Positions 43,082 to 53,342 are shown, counted from the stretch's first letter. The stretch is 58,990 bases of DNA from Actinomycetota bacterium (GCA_014360685.1 JACIXB010000005.1:1-58990); one strand, 5' to 3'. Numbers and translations are program-made. The notes: generated from the letters alone by a model not told the origin.

Positions 43082-44260
43082 ATGGCGTTTACGGAGGTAG
43101 AGGGCGGGGTGTGCGCTCCCTCGGGTTTCATGGCCGCGGGAGTGGCCTGCGGCCTGAAGGAGAGCGGTAAGCCGGACCTGTGCGTCCTCCATTCGGAGGT
43201 CGTCTGCGCGGCGGCCGGTGTCTTCACCACCAACGCCTTCCGGGCCGCCCCGGTTGTGGTGAGCATGGAGCACCTGGGGGAAGGGCGCCTGAGGGCGGTG
43301 GTGGCCAACAGCGGCAACGCCAACGCCTGGACCGGACGGAGGGGCCTGGAGGACGCCAGGGAGATGGCCGAGGCGGCGGCCGGGGAGCTGGGGATAACCG
43401 CCCGGGAGGTGGCGGTGGCCTCCACCGGGGTTATCGGATGTTACCTGGACATGGAGAAGGTGAAAAGGGGCATCTCCCAGGCGGCCGCATCCCTCAGCCG
43501 GGAGGGAGCAGGGCAGGCGGCGGAGGCCATCATGACCACGGACACCTTCCCCAAGCAGTGGTCCCTGGAGGCGGACGGTTTCCGGGTGGGAGGCATGGCC
43601 AAGGGGGCGGGCATGATAAGCCCGCGCTTGGCCACCATGCTGGCCTTCCTCACCACCGACGCCCTGGTGGAGCCCGGGGAGCTCTCCAACCTCCTGCGCC
43701 GGGTGGCGGACCGCACCTTCAACCGCATCACCGTGGACGGATGCACCAGCACCAACGACATGGTGGTGATCATGGCCAGTGGCCTTTCCGGACGGAGGGT
43801 GCGGGGCGAGGAACTGGAGGGCCCCCTTCTTGCGCTCTGCTCCCGCCTGGCCCGCCTGATAGTGGAGGACGGCGAGGGGGCCACGAGGTTCGTAACCATC
43901 CGCGTACGGGAGGCCGCGGACGACCGGGAGGCGGAGGCGGCGGCCCGCGCCGTGGCGGACTCCCCCCTGGTCAAGACGGCCTTATTCGGCGGGGATGCCA
44001 ACTGGGGCCGGGTGGTGCAGGCTCTGGGGGCCTCCCTCCCCGACCTGGATGCGGCGGGGGTGGAGGTTCGCTTCGGAGGCCTCGCCGTGGCCCGGGGCGG
44101 AGAGCCGTTGGGGGTGGAAGAGGGCGCGCTCCGGGAGGTGATGTCCTCTCCCCGGGTGGACCTGGAGATCGACCTGGGCCGGGGAGGGGGAGAGGCCGAG
44201 GTCTGGACCTGCGACCTGAGTTACGATTACGTGCGCATCAACGCCGAATACCATACCTGA
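43082..44260 (+). CDS. argJ: bifunctional ornithine acetyltransferase/N-acetylglutamate synthase
   Basis: Transfers the acetyl group from acetylornithine to glutamate, closing the cyclic route. 392 residues. The autocleavage site is in AKGAGMISPRLATMLAFL, where Thr of ATM (about residue 190) becomes the nucleophile of the beta chain. NSGNANAWTG near the N-terminus and FGGDANWGRV near 300 are signature segments. ATG 43082 has GGGAGAGAG immediately upstream. It follows argC by 138 bp. Confidence 0.96.
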   Translation: MAFTEVEGGVCAPSGFMAAGVACGLKESGKPDLCVLHSEVVCAAAGVFTTNAFRAAPVVVSMEHLGEGRLRAVVANSGNANAWTGRRGLEDAREMAEAAAGELGITAREVAVASTGVIGCYLDMEKVKRGISQAAASLSREGAGQAAEAIMTTDTFPKQWSLEADGFRVGGMAKGAGMISPRLATMLAFLTTDALVEPGELSNLLRRVADRTFNRITVDGCTSTNDMVVIMASGLSGRRVRGEELEGPLLALCSRLARLIVEDGEGATRFVTIRVREAADDREAEAAARAVADSPLVKTALFGGDANWGRVVQALGASLPDLDAAGVEVRFGGLAVARGGEPLGVEEGALREVMSSPRVDLEIDLGRGGGEAEVWTCDLSYDYVRINAEYHT

Positions 44261-44276
44261 AGCCCGGGGAGGAGAT

Positions 44277-45149
44277 ATGGAAGCGGCGAAGCGCAAGGCC
44301 AAGGTGCTCATGGAGGCCCTACCCTACATCAAGGAGTACTACGGCCGAACGGTGGTGGTGAAGTTCGGGGGCAAGGCCATGGAGAGCGAGGCCCTGAAGG
44401 AGCTCTTCGCCTCGGACATCGTGCTCATGCGCTACGTGGGCATCAACCCGGTCATCGTGCACGGCGGGGGTCCCCAGATCACCCGTTTTATGGACAAGCT
44501 GGGGCTTAAGGTCCGCTTCGTGGACGGGCACCGGGTGACCGACTCCGCCACCATGGAGGTGGCCAAGATGGTCCTGGTGGGAAAGGTGAACAAGGAGATC
44601 GTCTCCCTCATCAACGGGCACGGGACCCTGGCCGTGGGCCTGTCCGGCGAGGACGGCAACCTCATCCAGGCCGTCAAGCGCCGCCACGTGGGGGAGAAAG
44701 GGGAGACGGACCTGGGCTTCGTGGGCGATGTAAAGGCGGTGAACCCGCGCATCCTGGACAACCTCATCCGGGAGGAGTTCATCCCCGTGGTGGCCAGCAT
44801 AGGCGTGGACGAGAAGGGGCAGAGCTACAACATCAACGCCGACCTGGTGGCCGGGGCCTTGGCCTCCGCACTACGGGCGGACAAGCTCATCTACCTTACC
44901 GACGTGGACGGTATCTACCGCGACCTTGCGGACCAGGGCAGCCTCATACCGGAGCTGGGCCTGGAGGAGGCCGAGGAGCTGGTGCGCGGGGGCACTTTGA
45001 GCAGCGGCATGATTCCCAAGCTCCAGAGCTGCGTGGAGGCGGTGCGGAGCGGGGTCCGCCGGGCCCACATCATAAACGGGACCGTGGAACACGCCCTGCT
45101 GCTCGAACTCTTCACCGACGCCGGTATCGGCACCATGGTGCGGCCCTGA
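44277..45149 (+). CDS. argB: acetylglutamate kinase
   Basis: Phosphorylates N-acetylglutamate with ATP. 290 residues, amino-acid kinase fold. KFGGKAMES, VHGGGPQITRFMDKLG and the NINADLVAGALASAL ATP region are conserved. The N-terminal helix (about 1-20) ahead of VVVKFGG is of the type that makes arginine-sensitive hexamers in other bacteria. ATG 44277 has GGGGAGGAG upstream. It lies 16 bp after argJ. Confidence 0.96.
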   Translation: MEAAKRKAKVLMEALPYIKEYYGRTVVVKFGGKAMESEALKELFASDIVLMRYVGINPVIVHGGGPQITRFMDKLGLKVRFVDGHRVTDSATMEVAKMVLVGKVNKEIVSLINGHGTLAVGLSGEDGNLIQAVKRRHVGEKGETDLGFVGDVKAVNPRILDNLIREEFIPVVASIGVDEKGQSYNINADLVAGALASALRADKLIYLTDVDGIYRDLADQGSLIPELGLEEAEELVRGGTLSSGMIPKLQSCVEAVRSGVRRAHIINGTVEHALLLELFTDAGIGTMVRP

Positions 45150-45222
45150 CGGCGCGGATGGGAGGCAGTTATCCGCGGCCTGCCCCGCACCCCGGGGAAG
45201 GCCTTGGACGAGGGGAGGATGG

Positions 45223-46461
45223 ATGGATTCCGAGTACGACCTCAAGAGGGCCTTGAAAATCGACGAGCGGTGCTTCATGCGCACCTACCGGCGCCTGCCG
45301 GTGCTCTTCGTCAGGGGTTTCGGGACCCGGCTCTGGGACCACGAGGGACGGGAGTACGTGGACTTCGTTTCCGGGCTGGGGGCCTGCGTGGCCGGGCACT
45401 GTCACGGGGAGATCATCGCCGCCGTGGCCCGCCAGTCCTCGCAGTTGATCCACGTTTCCAACCTTTACCATACGAGGCCCCAGGGCGAGCTGGCGGAGAT
45501 GCTGGTGCGGAGCACCTTCGCCGACCGGGTCTTTTTCTGCAACAGCGGGACGGAGGCCAACGAGGCGGCCATCAAGCTGGCGCGGAAGTACATGAGGCAG
45601 GTCCGGGGGGAGGAGCGCTACAAGGTGGTCTCCGCCCTGCGATCCTTCCACGGGCGGACCTACGGATCGCTGGCCGCCACCGGGCAAGCGGAGAAAGCGG
45701 AGCCCTTCCGTCCCCTCCCGGAGGGCTTCGTGCACGTGCCCTTCAACGATGCCGCGGCGCTGCAGGAGGCGGTGGACGAAGAGACCTGCGCCGTGCTCCT
45801 GGAGCCCATCCAGGGAGAGGGCGGGGTTCACGTGGCGGAGCCTTCCTACCTGAAGGGGGCCCGTGAGTTATGCGAGGAGAGGGGGGCCCTCCTCATCCTG
45901 GACGAGGTGCAGACGGGAATGGGAAGGACGGGAGCCCTCTTCGCCCACCAGCATTACGGCATCTTGCCCGACGTGATGACCGTGGCCAAGGGACTCGCCG
46001 GGGGGCTTCCCCTGGGAGCCGTGCTGGCCACCGAGGAGGTGGCCGGGGGATTCCAACCCGGCGACCACGGCAGCACCTTCGGCGGCAATCCGGTGGCCTG
46101 CGCCGCAGCCCTGGCGGTTCTCACCGTGCTCCAGGAGGAGCAGCTGGTGGAGAACGCGGCGCGGGTAGGCGGTTATTTCCGGGATAGGCTGCTGGACCTG
46201 AAAGAGGAGGTTCCCGGCATAATAGAGGTGCGGGGCATGGGCCTCATGCTGGCCGTGGAGCTCGAGGGCATGGAGGCCGGGAAGGTGGTGGAGGAGTGCC
46301 TGGAGAGAGGGTACGTGGTGAACAACATCGGCCGGAGCATCCTCCGTTTCCTGCCCCCGCTTACCGTGTCCACCCGGGAGGTGGACGGCTTGATGGAAGC
46401 GCTGCGGGAGATCCTCCGCAGCCCGGGTGGCGGTACCAGTGAAGGGGAGGCGGCGGTATGA
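45223..46461 (+). CDS. argD: acetylornithine aminotransferase
   Basis: PLP-dependent class III aminotransferase that forms acetylornithine. 412 residues. FVSGLGACVAGHCH, FCNSGTEANEAAIKLAR (PLP-phosphate binding), LDEVQTGMGRTG and the Schiff-base Lys in TVAKGLAGGLPLGA (about 255) are visible. ATG 45223 follows GGGAGG. Its end overlaps argF by 4 bp, so translation is coupled. Confidence 0.95.
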   Translation: MDSEYDLKRALKIDERCFMRTYRRLPVLFVRGFGTRLWDHEGREYVDFVSGLGACVAGHCHGEIIAAVARQSSQLIHVSNLYHTRPQGELAEMLVRSTFADRVFFCNSGTEANEAAIKLARKYMRQVRGEERYKVVSALRSFHGRTYGSLAATGQAEKAEPFRPLPEGFVHVPFNDAAALQEAVDEETCAVLLEPIQGEGGVHVAEPSYLKGARELCEERGALLILDEVQTGMGRTGALFAHQHYGILPDVMTVAKGLAGGLPLGAVLATEEVAGGFQPGDHGSTFGGNPVACAAALAVLTVLQEEQLVENAARVGGYFRDRLLDLKEEVPGIIEVRGMGLMLAVELEGMEAGKVVEECLERGYVVNNIGRSILRFLPPLTVSTREVDGLMEALREILRSPGGGTSEGEAAV

Positions 46462-47387
46462 GCCTCAAGGGACGCGATCTCCTGAGCATGGCCGACCTGG
46501 AAGCCGGTGAATTGATGCTCCTCCTGGAGGAGGCCGCGAGGTTCAAGCGTGCCCTGCGGGCGGGCGAGGTCCGTCCCAGCCTGCGCGGAAAGCTGGTGGC
46601 CCTCATCTTCCAGAAGCCCTCCACGCGCACCAGGGTGTCCTTCGAGGCCGCCGTGCGGCACCTCGGTGGTCACCCGTTGAACATGAACGCCTCCGAGATG
46701 CAACTGGGCAGGGGGGAGTCGATATCCGACACCGGGCGGGTCCTCTCCCGTTACGTCCAGGCCATCACCCTGCGCACCTTCGCCCACCGCGAAGTGGAAG
46801 AGCTTGCGGAGGCGGCGGAGGTTCCGGTGATCAACGCCCTCACCGACCTGGAACATCCCTGCCAGGTGCTGGCGGACCTGCTCACCATCCGCGAGAGGTT
46901 CGGGGGTTTCGACGGGCTCCGGCTGGCCTACCTGGGTGACGGCAACAACGTGGCCAACTCCCTGGCCCTGGGATGCGCCCTGGCGGGCATGGGCTTCACC
47001 ATCGCCTGCCCCGAGGGCTACGAGCCGGACGAGGACATCCTGGACAGGGCGCGTTCCCTGGGCGGAGAGGAGGGGGTGCGGGTGGTTCGCGATCCCCGCG
47101 AGGCGGCGTCGGGAGCCCACGTGCTCTACACCGACGTGTGGGTCTCCATGGGGCAGGGCGATGAGGAACGACGTCTGCGGGATCTCCGCCCCTACCAGCT
47201 CAACGGCGAGGTCCTGGAGCTCGCCCACCCGGATGCCGTGGTCATGCACTGCCTGCCCGCCCATCGCGGCCAGGAGATCACCGACGAGGTGCTGGACGGT
47301 CCGCGCTCCGTGGTCTGGGAGCAGGCCGAGAACCGCATGCACGCCCAGGCCGCTCTTCTTCATTTGCTTGTTGGTGAGGAGGATTGA
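46458..47387 (+). CDS. argF: ornithine carbamoyltransferase
   Basis: Makes citrulline from ornithine and carbamoyl phosphate. 309 residues. Carbamoyl-phosphate site [12 protein letters not shown] (near 54), [11 protein letters not shown] (near 135) and ornithine site [12 protein letters not shown] (near 264) are conserved. It overlaps argD by 4 bp. The usual catalytic residues are present and the length is normal. Confidence 0.96.
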   Translation: MSLKGRDLLSMADLEAGELMLLLEEAARFKRALRAGEVRPSLRGKLVALIFQKPSTRTRVSFEAAVRHLGGHPLNMNASEMQLGRGESISDTGRVLSRYVQAITLRTFAHREVEELAEAAEVPVINALTDLEHPCQVLADLLTIRERFGGFDGLRLAYLGDGNNVANSLALGCALAGMGFTIACPEGYEPDEDILDRARSLGGEEGVRVVRDPREAASGAHVLYTDVWVSMGQGDEERRLRDLRPYQLNGEVLELAHPDAVVMHCLPAHRGQEITDEVLDGPRSVVWEQAENRMHAQAALLHLLVGEED

Positions 47388-47391
47388 AGCC

Positions 47392-47841
47392 TTGGAACCC
47401 GGGAGAAGACGGGATCTCATCCGGGAGCTCATCCGCCTTCGTCCACCTGCCACCCAGAGGGAACTGGTGGAGATGCTCTCCGAGCGGGGGGTCAGGGTGG
47501 ACCAGTCCACCGTCTCCCGGGACCTCCGGGAATTGGGGGTCATCCGCCTTCCCGGCGGCCGTTACGCCCTGCCGGAAAGAGAGGGCGCCCTGGGGGAGAA
47601 GGCGGAACTGGAGAAGGGGCTTCGCACCTACGCTCTTTCCCTGGAATCCAGCGGGAACCTGGTGGTGGTGCGCACTCCTCCCGGCAACGCCCATGCCCTG
47701 GCGGTGATCCTGGACCGGGCGGGCCACGAGGGTGTGGCGGGGACGGTGGCCGGGGACGACACCATTCTGGTGGTGGCGAGGGAGGGCTTCCACGCCGCCG
47801 ACCTGGCTCGGGAATGGAGTGAGAAGGCGGGGTTATCATGA
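47392..47841 (+). CDS. argR: arginine repressor ArgR
   Basis: 149 residues. The N-terminal winged helix (about 5-70) has [21 protein letters not shown] and [14 protein letters not shown], the DNA-recognition helix of the family. The C-terminal oligomerisation and arginine-binding domain (about 80-149) has [15 protein letters not shown] and [13 protein letters not shown] 47392 has GAGGAGG (47376-47382) 9 nt upstream and lies 4 nt after argF. It probably binds the palindromes at 41840-41867 upstream of argC and so controls its own operon. Confidence 0.94.
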   Translation: MEPGRRRDLIRELIRLRPPATQRELVEMLSERGVRVDQSTVSRDLRELGVIRLPGGRYALPEREGALGEKAELEKGLRTYALSLESSGNLVVVRTPPGNAHALAVILDRAGHEGVAGTVAGDDTILVVAREGFHAADLAREWSEKAGLS

Positions 47842-48074
47842 ACTTCCGGCCCCGCCAAGGTGCCCATCTCCGGTTTCCCGTGATGCGCGGAAGGGAAAGG
47901 GAGGGTAGGGCCGTCCACCACTGGCGGTGATATGATTCTAAGCGGGGAGCGTGGGTGAACGGGGCCGGCTCTTTGAGAATGGCTCGCCGATGGCCGCCCG
48001 GTCTTTCGGAGGTTGACCGGGAGGGGTAACAAGCGGCGGGGCTTGGCGGGTGAGGAAGCGGGAAAGGACGCGCC

Positions 48075-49277
48075 ATGAAAGACACGGTCATCTTGGCCTA
48101 TTCCGGCGGGCTGGACACCTCGGTGGCCATCCGCTGGCTGCAGGAGAACTACGGCCTGGACGTGGTGGCCCTGGCCGCCGACCTCGGACAGCCCGGGGAC
48201 CTGGAGGCCTTGCGGGAGAAAGCCCTGAGCCTGGGGGCGGTGGACGCGGTGACGCTGGACCTCAAAGAGGTCTTCGCCGAGCATTATGTCCTCCCGGCCC
48301 TCAAGGCCAACGCCCTCTACGAGGGAAAATACCCCCTGGCCACCTCCCTGGCGCGCCCCCTCATCGCCTCCGTGCTGGTGGAGGAGGCGAGGCGCCGGGG
48401 AGCCAAGGCGGTGGCCCACGGGTGCACGGGTAAAGGCAACGACCAGGTGCGTTTCGACCTCACTTTCATGGCCCTGGGGCCCGACCTCCGCATCATCGCG
48501 CCCCTGCGGGAGTGGAACATGTCCCGGGAAGAGGAGATGGACTATGCCCGCCGGCATGGAATCCCGATCCCGGTAACCAGGGAGAGCCCCTACTCGGTGG
48601 ACGAGAACCTGTGGGGCCGCAGCTGCGAGGCGGGCGTATTGGAAGACCCCGGCGTGGAGGCTCCCGAGGACGCCTACCAGTGGACGGTCTCCCCCCGGGA
48701 GGCACCCGAGGAGCCGGCCTACCACGTCATCGGCTTCCGGGAGGGCAGGCCGGTCTCCCTGGACGGCAGGGAGATGGGGCTGGTGGAGCTCATCCGGGAG
48801 CTGAACCGGCTGGGAGGCTCCCACGGTGTGGGCCGGATAGACATGATCGAGAACCGCCTGGTGGGGATAAAGTCGCGGGAGATCTACGAGGCACCGGCGG
48901 CCGTCATCCTCATCGAGGCTCACCGGGCCCTGGAGTCCCTGACCCTGACCCGGGAGACGCAGCACTTCAAGCCCCTCCTGGAATCCAAGCTGGCGGAGCT
49001 CATCTATTACGGGCTGTGGTACGATCCACTGCGCCCGGCCCTCTGCGCCGCCATGGAGGAGACCCAGAGGGCGGTTACCGGAGAGGTGAGGGTGAAGCTG
49101 TACCGGGGCACCTGCACGGTGGTGGGCAGGGAGTCCCCTTACTCTCTTTACGAGTACTCCCTGGCCACCTATGACCGCGCGGACCTTTTCGACCACGCCT
49201 CCAGCCGGGGGTTCGTCGAGCTCTGGGGCCTGCCCCTGCGGGTGTGGGGGAGAAAGCAAGGGCGGGCCAAATTTTGA
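48075..49277 (+). CDS. argG: argininosuccinate synthase
   Basis: Condenses citrulline and aspartate with ATP. 400 residues. The PP-loop is AYSGGLDTSVAIRWL at the N-terminus; GCTGKGNDQVRF near 117 and YSVDENLWGRS near 175 are signature segments. No AT-rich operator like that of argC is seen in the 230-bp gap upstream, so it may be read from the argC promoter or have a weak one of its own. Confidence 0.96.
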   Translation: MKDTVILAYSGGLDTSVAIRWLQENYGLDVVALAADLGQPGDLEALREKALSLGAVDAVTLDLKEVFAEHYVLPALKANALYEGKYPLATSLARPLIASVLVEEARRRGAKAVAHGCTGKGNDQVRFDLTFMALGPDLRIIAPLREWNMSREEEMDYARRHGIPIPVTRESPYSVDENLWGRSCEAGVLEDPGVEAPEDAYQWTVSPREAPEEPAYHVIGFREGRPVSLDGREMGLVELIRELNRLGGSHGVGRIDMIENRLVGIKSREIYEAPAAVILIEAHRALESLTLTRETQHFKPLLESKLAELIYYGLWYDPLRPALCAAMEETQRAVTGEVRVKLYRGTCTVVGRESPYSLYEYSLATYDRADLFDHASSRGFVELWGLPLRVWGRKQGRAKF

Positions 49278-49302
49278 AGACCGGGAAAGGAGCCGCGAAG
49301 GA

Positions 49303-50697
49303 ATGAAGCTTTGGGGTGGGCGCTTTGGCAAGGAGACGGAGGACATCGTGCACCGGTTCACATCCTCCCTGTCCTTCGACCGTCGACTGGCGCGGCAGGA
49401 CCTGCGGGTCACCGAGGCTCACGCCTTAGCCCTGCGCGAATGCGGTATTCTCTCACCCGACGAATACCAACGGGTGCTCTCCGCCCTCCGGGATATGGGA
49501 AGGGAGCTGGAGGAGGGCTCCTTCCCCATCGGCGGGGACGAGGACATACACTCCGCGGTGGAGAGGGTACTGGTGGAGAGGCTGGGCGAGACGGGCGCCA
49601 AGCTGCGCACCGCGCGCAGCCGCAACGATCAGGTGGCGGCGGACCTCCGACTTTATCTCATGGAGGAGGCGGCGGAGGTCATGCACCGGCTGACCGACCT
49701 CATGGAGGTTTTCCTCGACCTGGCCGAGGAGCACCTGGGGGTGATCATGCCCGGCTTCACCCACCTGCAGCCGGCCCAGCCCGTCCTCCTCTCCCACCAC
49801 CTCCTGGCCTATTTCGAGATGTTCAAGCGGGATCTGGAACGCTTCGCGCAGGCGCGGTCCCGCATGGACCGTTGCCCCCTGGGTAGCGGCGCGCTGGCCG
49901 GCGTGGGCTTTCCGTTGGACCGCTGGCTCCTGGCCGAGGAATCGGGGTTCGGCGGGATCACGGCCAACTCCGTGGACGCGGTGTCCGATCGCGACTTCGC
50001 CGCCGACTTCCTCTACGCCGCCGCCCTCACTTCCGTGCACCTGAGCCGCCTGGCGGAGGAGATCGTGATGTGGATGAACCCCCGTTTCGGTTTCCTCCGG
50101 CTGGACGAGGCCTACACAACGGGTTCCTCCATCATGCCCCAGAAAGCCAATCCCGACCTGGCGGAGCTCATAAGGGGCAAGGCGGGGAGGATGGTGGGCC
50201 ACCTGGTTTCGTTGCTGGTGATGCTCAAGGGACAGCCCCTGGCTTATAACCGGGACCTCCAGGAGGACAAGGAGGGCGTTTTTGACGCCGCCGAACAGCT
50301 CCGATCCATGCTGGAGATCACCGCCGCGGCGATGCGCACGGCGGAATTCGACCGGGAGAGGATGCTGGAGGCGGCCGCGGAAGGGTATCTCAACGCCACC
50401 GACCTGGCCGATTACCTGGTGGGCAAGGGAGTCCCCTTCCTCCGCGCCCACGAGGCGGCGGGAAAGGCGGTCCGGATGTGCCTCGACCGGGGGGGCATCC
50501 CCCTGGAAGAGCTTTCCCTGGAGGACCTCCGGGCCCTGGAGCCTTCCTTCGAGGAGGACGTCTATTCGTGCCTCTCCTTGCAGGAATGCGTAAAGGCGCG
50601 CGACCTTCCGGGGGGCACTTCTCCGGGCAGGGTGGAAGAGGCCCTCAGGGAGGCGCGCGACTGGCTGGAGGCGGAGGGACGGCGCCTTACGCGCTGA
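49303..50697 (+). CDS. argH: argininosuccinate lyase
   Basis: Splits argininosuccinate into arginine and fumarate. 464 residues of the fumarase/aspartase superfamily. LWGGRFGKETED opens the protein, SRNDQVAADLRL near 107 and the signature GSSIMPQKANPDLAEL near 280 carry catalytic residues. ATG 49303 has AAAGGAG upstream. It closes the arginine cluster. Confidence 0.96.
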   Translation: MKLWGGRFGKETEDIVHRFTSSLSFDRRLARQDLRVTEAHALALRECGILSPDEYQRVLSALRDMGRELEEGSFPIGGDEDIHSAVERVLVERLGETGAKLRTARSRNDQVAADLRLYLMEEAAEVMHRLTDLMEVFLDLAEEHLGVIMPGFTHLQPAQPVLLSHHLLAYFEMFKRDLERFAQARSRMDRCPLGSGALAGVGFPLDRWLLAEESGFGGITANSVDAVSDRDFAADFLYAAALTSVHLSRLAEEIVMWMNPRFGFLRLDEAYTTGSSIMPQKANPDLAELIRGKAGRMVGHLVSLLVMLKGQPLAYNRDLQEDKEGVFDAAEQLRSMLEITAAAMRTAEFDRERMLEAAAEGYLNATDLADYLVGKGVPFLRAHEAAGKAVRMCLDRGGIPLEELSLEDLRALEPSFEEDVYSCLSLQECVKARDLPGGTSPGRVEEALREARDWLEAEGRRLTR

Positions 50698-50778
50698 CGA
50701 AACCGCGATGCGGGCGGGCGGCGCGAGTCCTCCTCCCCGGAGGTATTCCGGAGCGGCGGAGGGAAAGGGTGGTTTCCC

Positions 50779-52530
50779 ATGGGAAAGGCGGATGATCTGA
50801 GCCGGGCCTTCGAGGAACTGGCGGAGCTCTCGGACATCAAGGGGGAGGTACGCTTCAAGGTCAACGCCTACCACCGGGCCGCCGAGGTGGTCCGGGAGGT
50901 AGGGGAGGAGATATTCCAGGCCGAGGAGGTAAAGGAACTCCGCAGGTACAAGGGTATAGGCGAGGGCATAGCCAAGAAAATACTGGAGTTTAAGCGCACC
51001 GGCACCATCTCCAAGCTGGAGGAGCTCAAGGAGGAGATACCCGTGGAGCTCATCTCCCTCCTCCAGGTCCCCAACCTCGGCCCCCGGAGGGCTAAGCTGG
51101 TATACGACGAGCTGGGAGTGCGCACCATAGAGGAACTCAAGGAGGCGGCGGAGGCTCACCGGTTGGCCGAGCTGCACGGGCTGGGACCCAAGGCGGAGCA
51201 GAACATCCTGGAGGGCATCAGGCATCTCCAGACCACCACCGGCCGGCTTCCCATCCACCGGGCCCACCGTATCCAGGAGGAGATCATCCGTCTCCTCGGG
51301 GAGAGGATGCCCGGCCTGTCCTTGAGCCCGGCGGGGAGCCTGCGCCGCATGAAGGAGACCATCGGGGACATCGACATCCTGGCCGCCTCGAAGGAGCCGG
51401 AAGCGGTCATGGAGGCCTTCTGTTCCCTGCCCATAACGGAGAAGGTGCTCCTCCGCGGGGATACCAAGAGCTCCGTGCTCACCACCGACGGTCTGCAGGT
51501 GGACTTGAGGGTGGTGGCCCCCGAGGAGTACGGCGCGGCCCTTCAGTACTTCACGGGATCCAAGGCGCACAACGTCAGGGTGCGGGAGATCGCCAAGAAG
51601 GCGGGGAAAAAGGTCAGCGAGTACGGGGTTTTCCGGATCAAGGACAACCGGCGGTTGGCGGGAGCCAGCGAGGAGGAGGTCTACGCGGAGCTGGGCATGG
51701 ACTGCCCGCCCCCGGAGCTGCGCGAGAACCGGGGTGAGGTGGAGGCGGCGCTGGAGCACCGGCTCCCCGCCCTGTTGACCATGGAGGACATCCGTGGTGA
51801 CTTGCACGTACACACCGAGGCCAGTGACGGTACCGCCGACCTCCTGGAGATGCGGGCGGCGGCGGAGGCCATGGGCTACCGTTACCTGGCCATCACCGAC
51901 CACGCCGCGAACCTCAAGGTGGCCAACGGGCTGGACCGGGAGAGGCTTCTCCGGCAGGTGGAGGAGATAGAACGGCTGAACGCCAAAAAGGATTCCCCGG
52001 TGCTTCTCCTGTCGGGCACGGAGCTCAACGTGGGCAACCGAGGGGAAGTGGACTACGACCCGGAGGTCCTCTCCCTCCTCGACGTGGTCATCGCCTCCGT
52101 TCACGGGGGCTTTCGCCAGCCCGGGGAACAGATAACCAGGCGGATCCTGGAGGCGGTCCGCAATCCCCACGTGAAGATCATCGCCCATCCCACGGGAAGG
52201 CTTATCGGGCAGCGTCCGCCGTACGAGGTGGACCTCAAAACGGTGATGGAGGCGGCGGCGGAAACGGGGACGGCCCTGGAGCTCAACGCCTTTCCCGACC
52301 GCCTGGACCTCAACGACGAGAACCTCCTGGAGGCCCGTTCCCGCGGGGTGATGATAGCCCTGGGCACCGACGCCCACAGGCGGGAGCACCTGGCCTTCAT
52401 GTTCTACGGGGTGGCCACCGCCCGCAGGGGATGGCTGGGCCGGGAACACGTCCTCAACGCCATGGAGCCCGAGGAGCTCCTCGCTTGGTTGTGGGCGGGC
52501 CGCGGGAAGCATCGTGGATCCAAGAGGTAA
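50779..52530 (+). CDS. polX: DNA polymerase X family protein with PHP domain
   Basis: 583 residues. Bacterial PolX performs gap-filling synthesis and 3'-5' exonuclease/AP activity in base excision repair. An N-terminal helix-hairpin-helix section (LRRYKGIGEGIAKKI near 50) leads to the Pol beta nucleotidyltransferase domain (GSLRRMKETIGDIDILA near 190, metal Asp pair DID; VDLRVV near 240). A PHP phosphoesterase domain starts with GDLHVHTEASDG near 345 and continues with ITDHAANLKVA. ATG 50779 follows GGAGGGAAAG. Confidence 0.94.
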   Translation: MGKADDLSRAFEELAELSDIKGEVRFKVNAYHRAAEVVREVGEEIFQAEEVKELRRYKGIGEGIAKKILEFKRTGTISKLEELKEEIPVELISLLQVPNLGPRRAKLVYDELGVRTIEELKEAAEAHRLAELHGLGPKAEQNILEGIRHLQTTTGRLPIHRAHRIQEEIIRLLGERMPGLSLSPAGSLRRMKETIGDIDILAASKEPEAVMEAFCSLPITEKVLLRGDTKSSVLTTDGLQVDLRVVAPEEYGAALQYFTGSKAHNVRVREIAKKAGKKVSEYGVFRIKDNRRLAGASEEEVYAELGMDCPPPELRENRGEVEAALEHRLPALLTMEDIRGDLHVHTEASDGTADLLEMRAAAEAMGYRYLAITDHAANLKVANGLDRERLLRQVEEIERLNAKKDSPVLLLSGTELNVGNRGEVDYDPEVLSLLDVVIASVHGGFRQPGEQITRRILEAVRNPHVKIIAHPTGRLIGQRPPYEVDLKTVMEAAAETGTALELNAFPDRLDLNDENLLEARSRGVMIALGTDAHRREHLAFMFYGVATARRGWLGREHVLNAMEPEELLAWLWAGRGKHRGSKR

Positions 52531-52572
52531 GATACCCGAGAGGCGTCGTAGCCGTGGGAGAAAGGAGGCGTC

Positions 52573-52902
52573 ATGTTCCTCACCAACATGGATCACGTTC
52601 CCGGGTACCGCGTGGAGAGGGTGCTCGGCCTGGTGGTCGGGCAAACCATTAGGGCCAAGCACGTGGGCAAGGATATTGCGGCGGGACTGAAACAGTTGGT
52701 GGGCGGGGAGCTGAGGGGCTATACCGAGATGATGGAAGAAGCGAGGAATGAGGCCTTACAGCGCATGGCCCTGCAGGCATCCTCCATGGGGGCCAACACG
52801 GTGCTCAACGTGCGTTTCATGACCACCGGCGTCATGCAGGCGGCCGCGGAGGTCATGGTTTACGGGACGGCCGCCGTCTTGGTGCCGGAAGGACAACCGT
52901 AG
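52573..52902 (+). CDS. YbjQ/UPF0145-family protein
   Basis: 109 residues. The family forms pentameric beta barrels with proposed metal binding. GYRVERVLGLVVGQTIRAKHVGKDI, YTEMMEEARNEALQRM and GANTVLNVRF are the conserved segments. AAAGGAGG precedes ATG 52573. It sits 43 bp after polX in the same direction. Function unknown. Confidence 0.85.
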   Translation: MFLTNMDHVPGYRVERVLGLVVGQTIRAKHVGKDIAAGLKQLVGGELRGYTEMMEEARNEALQRMALQASSMGANTVLNVRFMTTGVMQAAAEVMVYGTAAVLVPEGQP

Positions 52903-52952
52903 CTTAATGCAAGCTCAAGAGGAGGGCGGCCGCGCGCGGGGGAGGGGTGGAG

Positions 52953-53342
52953 ATGGAGATAAAGAAAAACGCCATCGTTCCGCTGGGTTACGGGAAGTAT
53001 TACCGGGCGGACAAGATCATCGGCCTGGAACCCATAGAGGAGGAGCGGGGCCCGGCGCGCCGCACCTACGTATACGTTGAGGGGCGGCAGGGGCCGGTCA
53101 TCGCCTCACGCACCGAGGAGACCATCCTTCGGGACATGGTGGTATCCGGCGAGGAGGCGGAGGCCTCCATGGCCTTCGAGCTCCTGGAGAGGATACTGCA
53201 TGAGATGGAGAGGGTAGGTCCCATGCTCCGCAGGAGCATCCGCGAGGAGAGCGGCCTGGACCTGGACGACCTGGTGACCCGCATCCGGCGCGTTCTCTCC
53301 CGGGAAGAGGATAAGGCGGAGCAGGCATCGCTTTTCGGCTGA
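52953..53342 (+). CDS. RemA/DUF370-like protein with C-terminal extension
   Basis: 129 residues. The N-terminal 60 residues match the order of RemA-type (DUF370) regulators: a hydrophobic [IP]-[LN]-GYGKYYRADKIIGL strand, then PARRTYVYVEGRQGPVIASRTEETIL. RemA proteins bind DNA and control biofilm genes in Bacillus. The C-terminal half (about 70-129) is an acidic and basic helix not found in RemA. ATG 52953 has GGAGGGG 5 nt upstream. The homology is weak and needs profile support. Confidence 0.55.
   Translation: MEIKKNAIVPLGYGKYYRADKIIGLEPIEEERGPARRTYVYVEGRQGPVIASRTEETILRDMVVSGEEAEASMAFELLERILHEMERVGPMLRRSIREESGLDLDDLVTRIRRVLSREEDKAEQASLFG

Noticed and set aside
49453..52662. 1069-codon open frame antisense to argH and polX
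   Set aside because: It spans two well-defined genes in opposite orientation and shows no domain. High-GC shadow.
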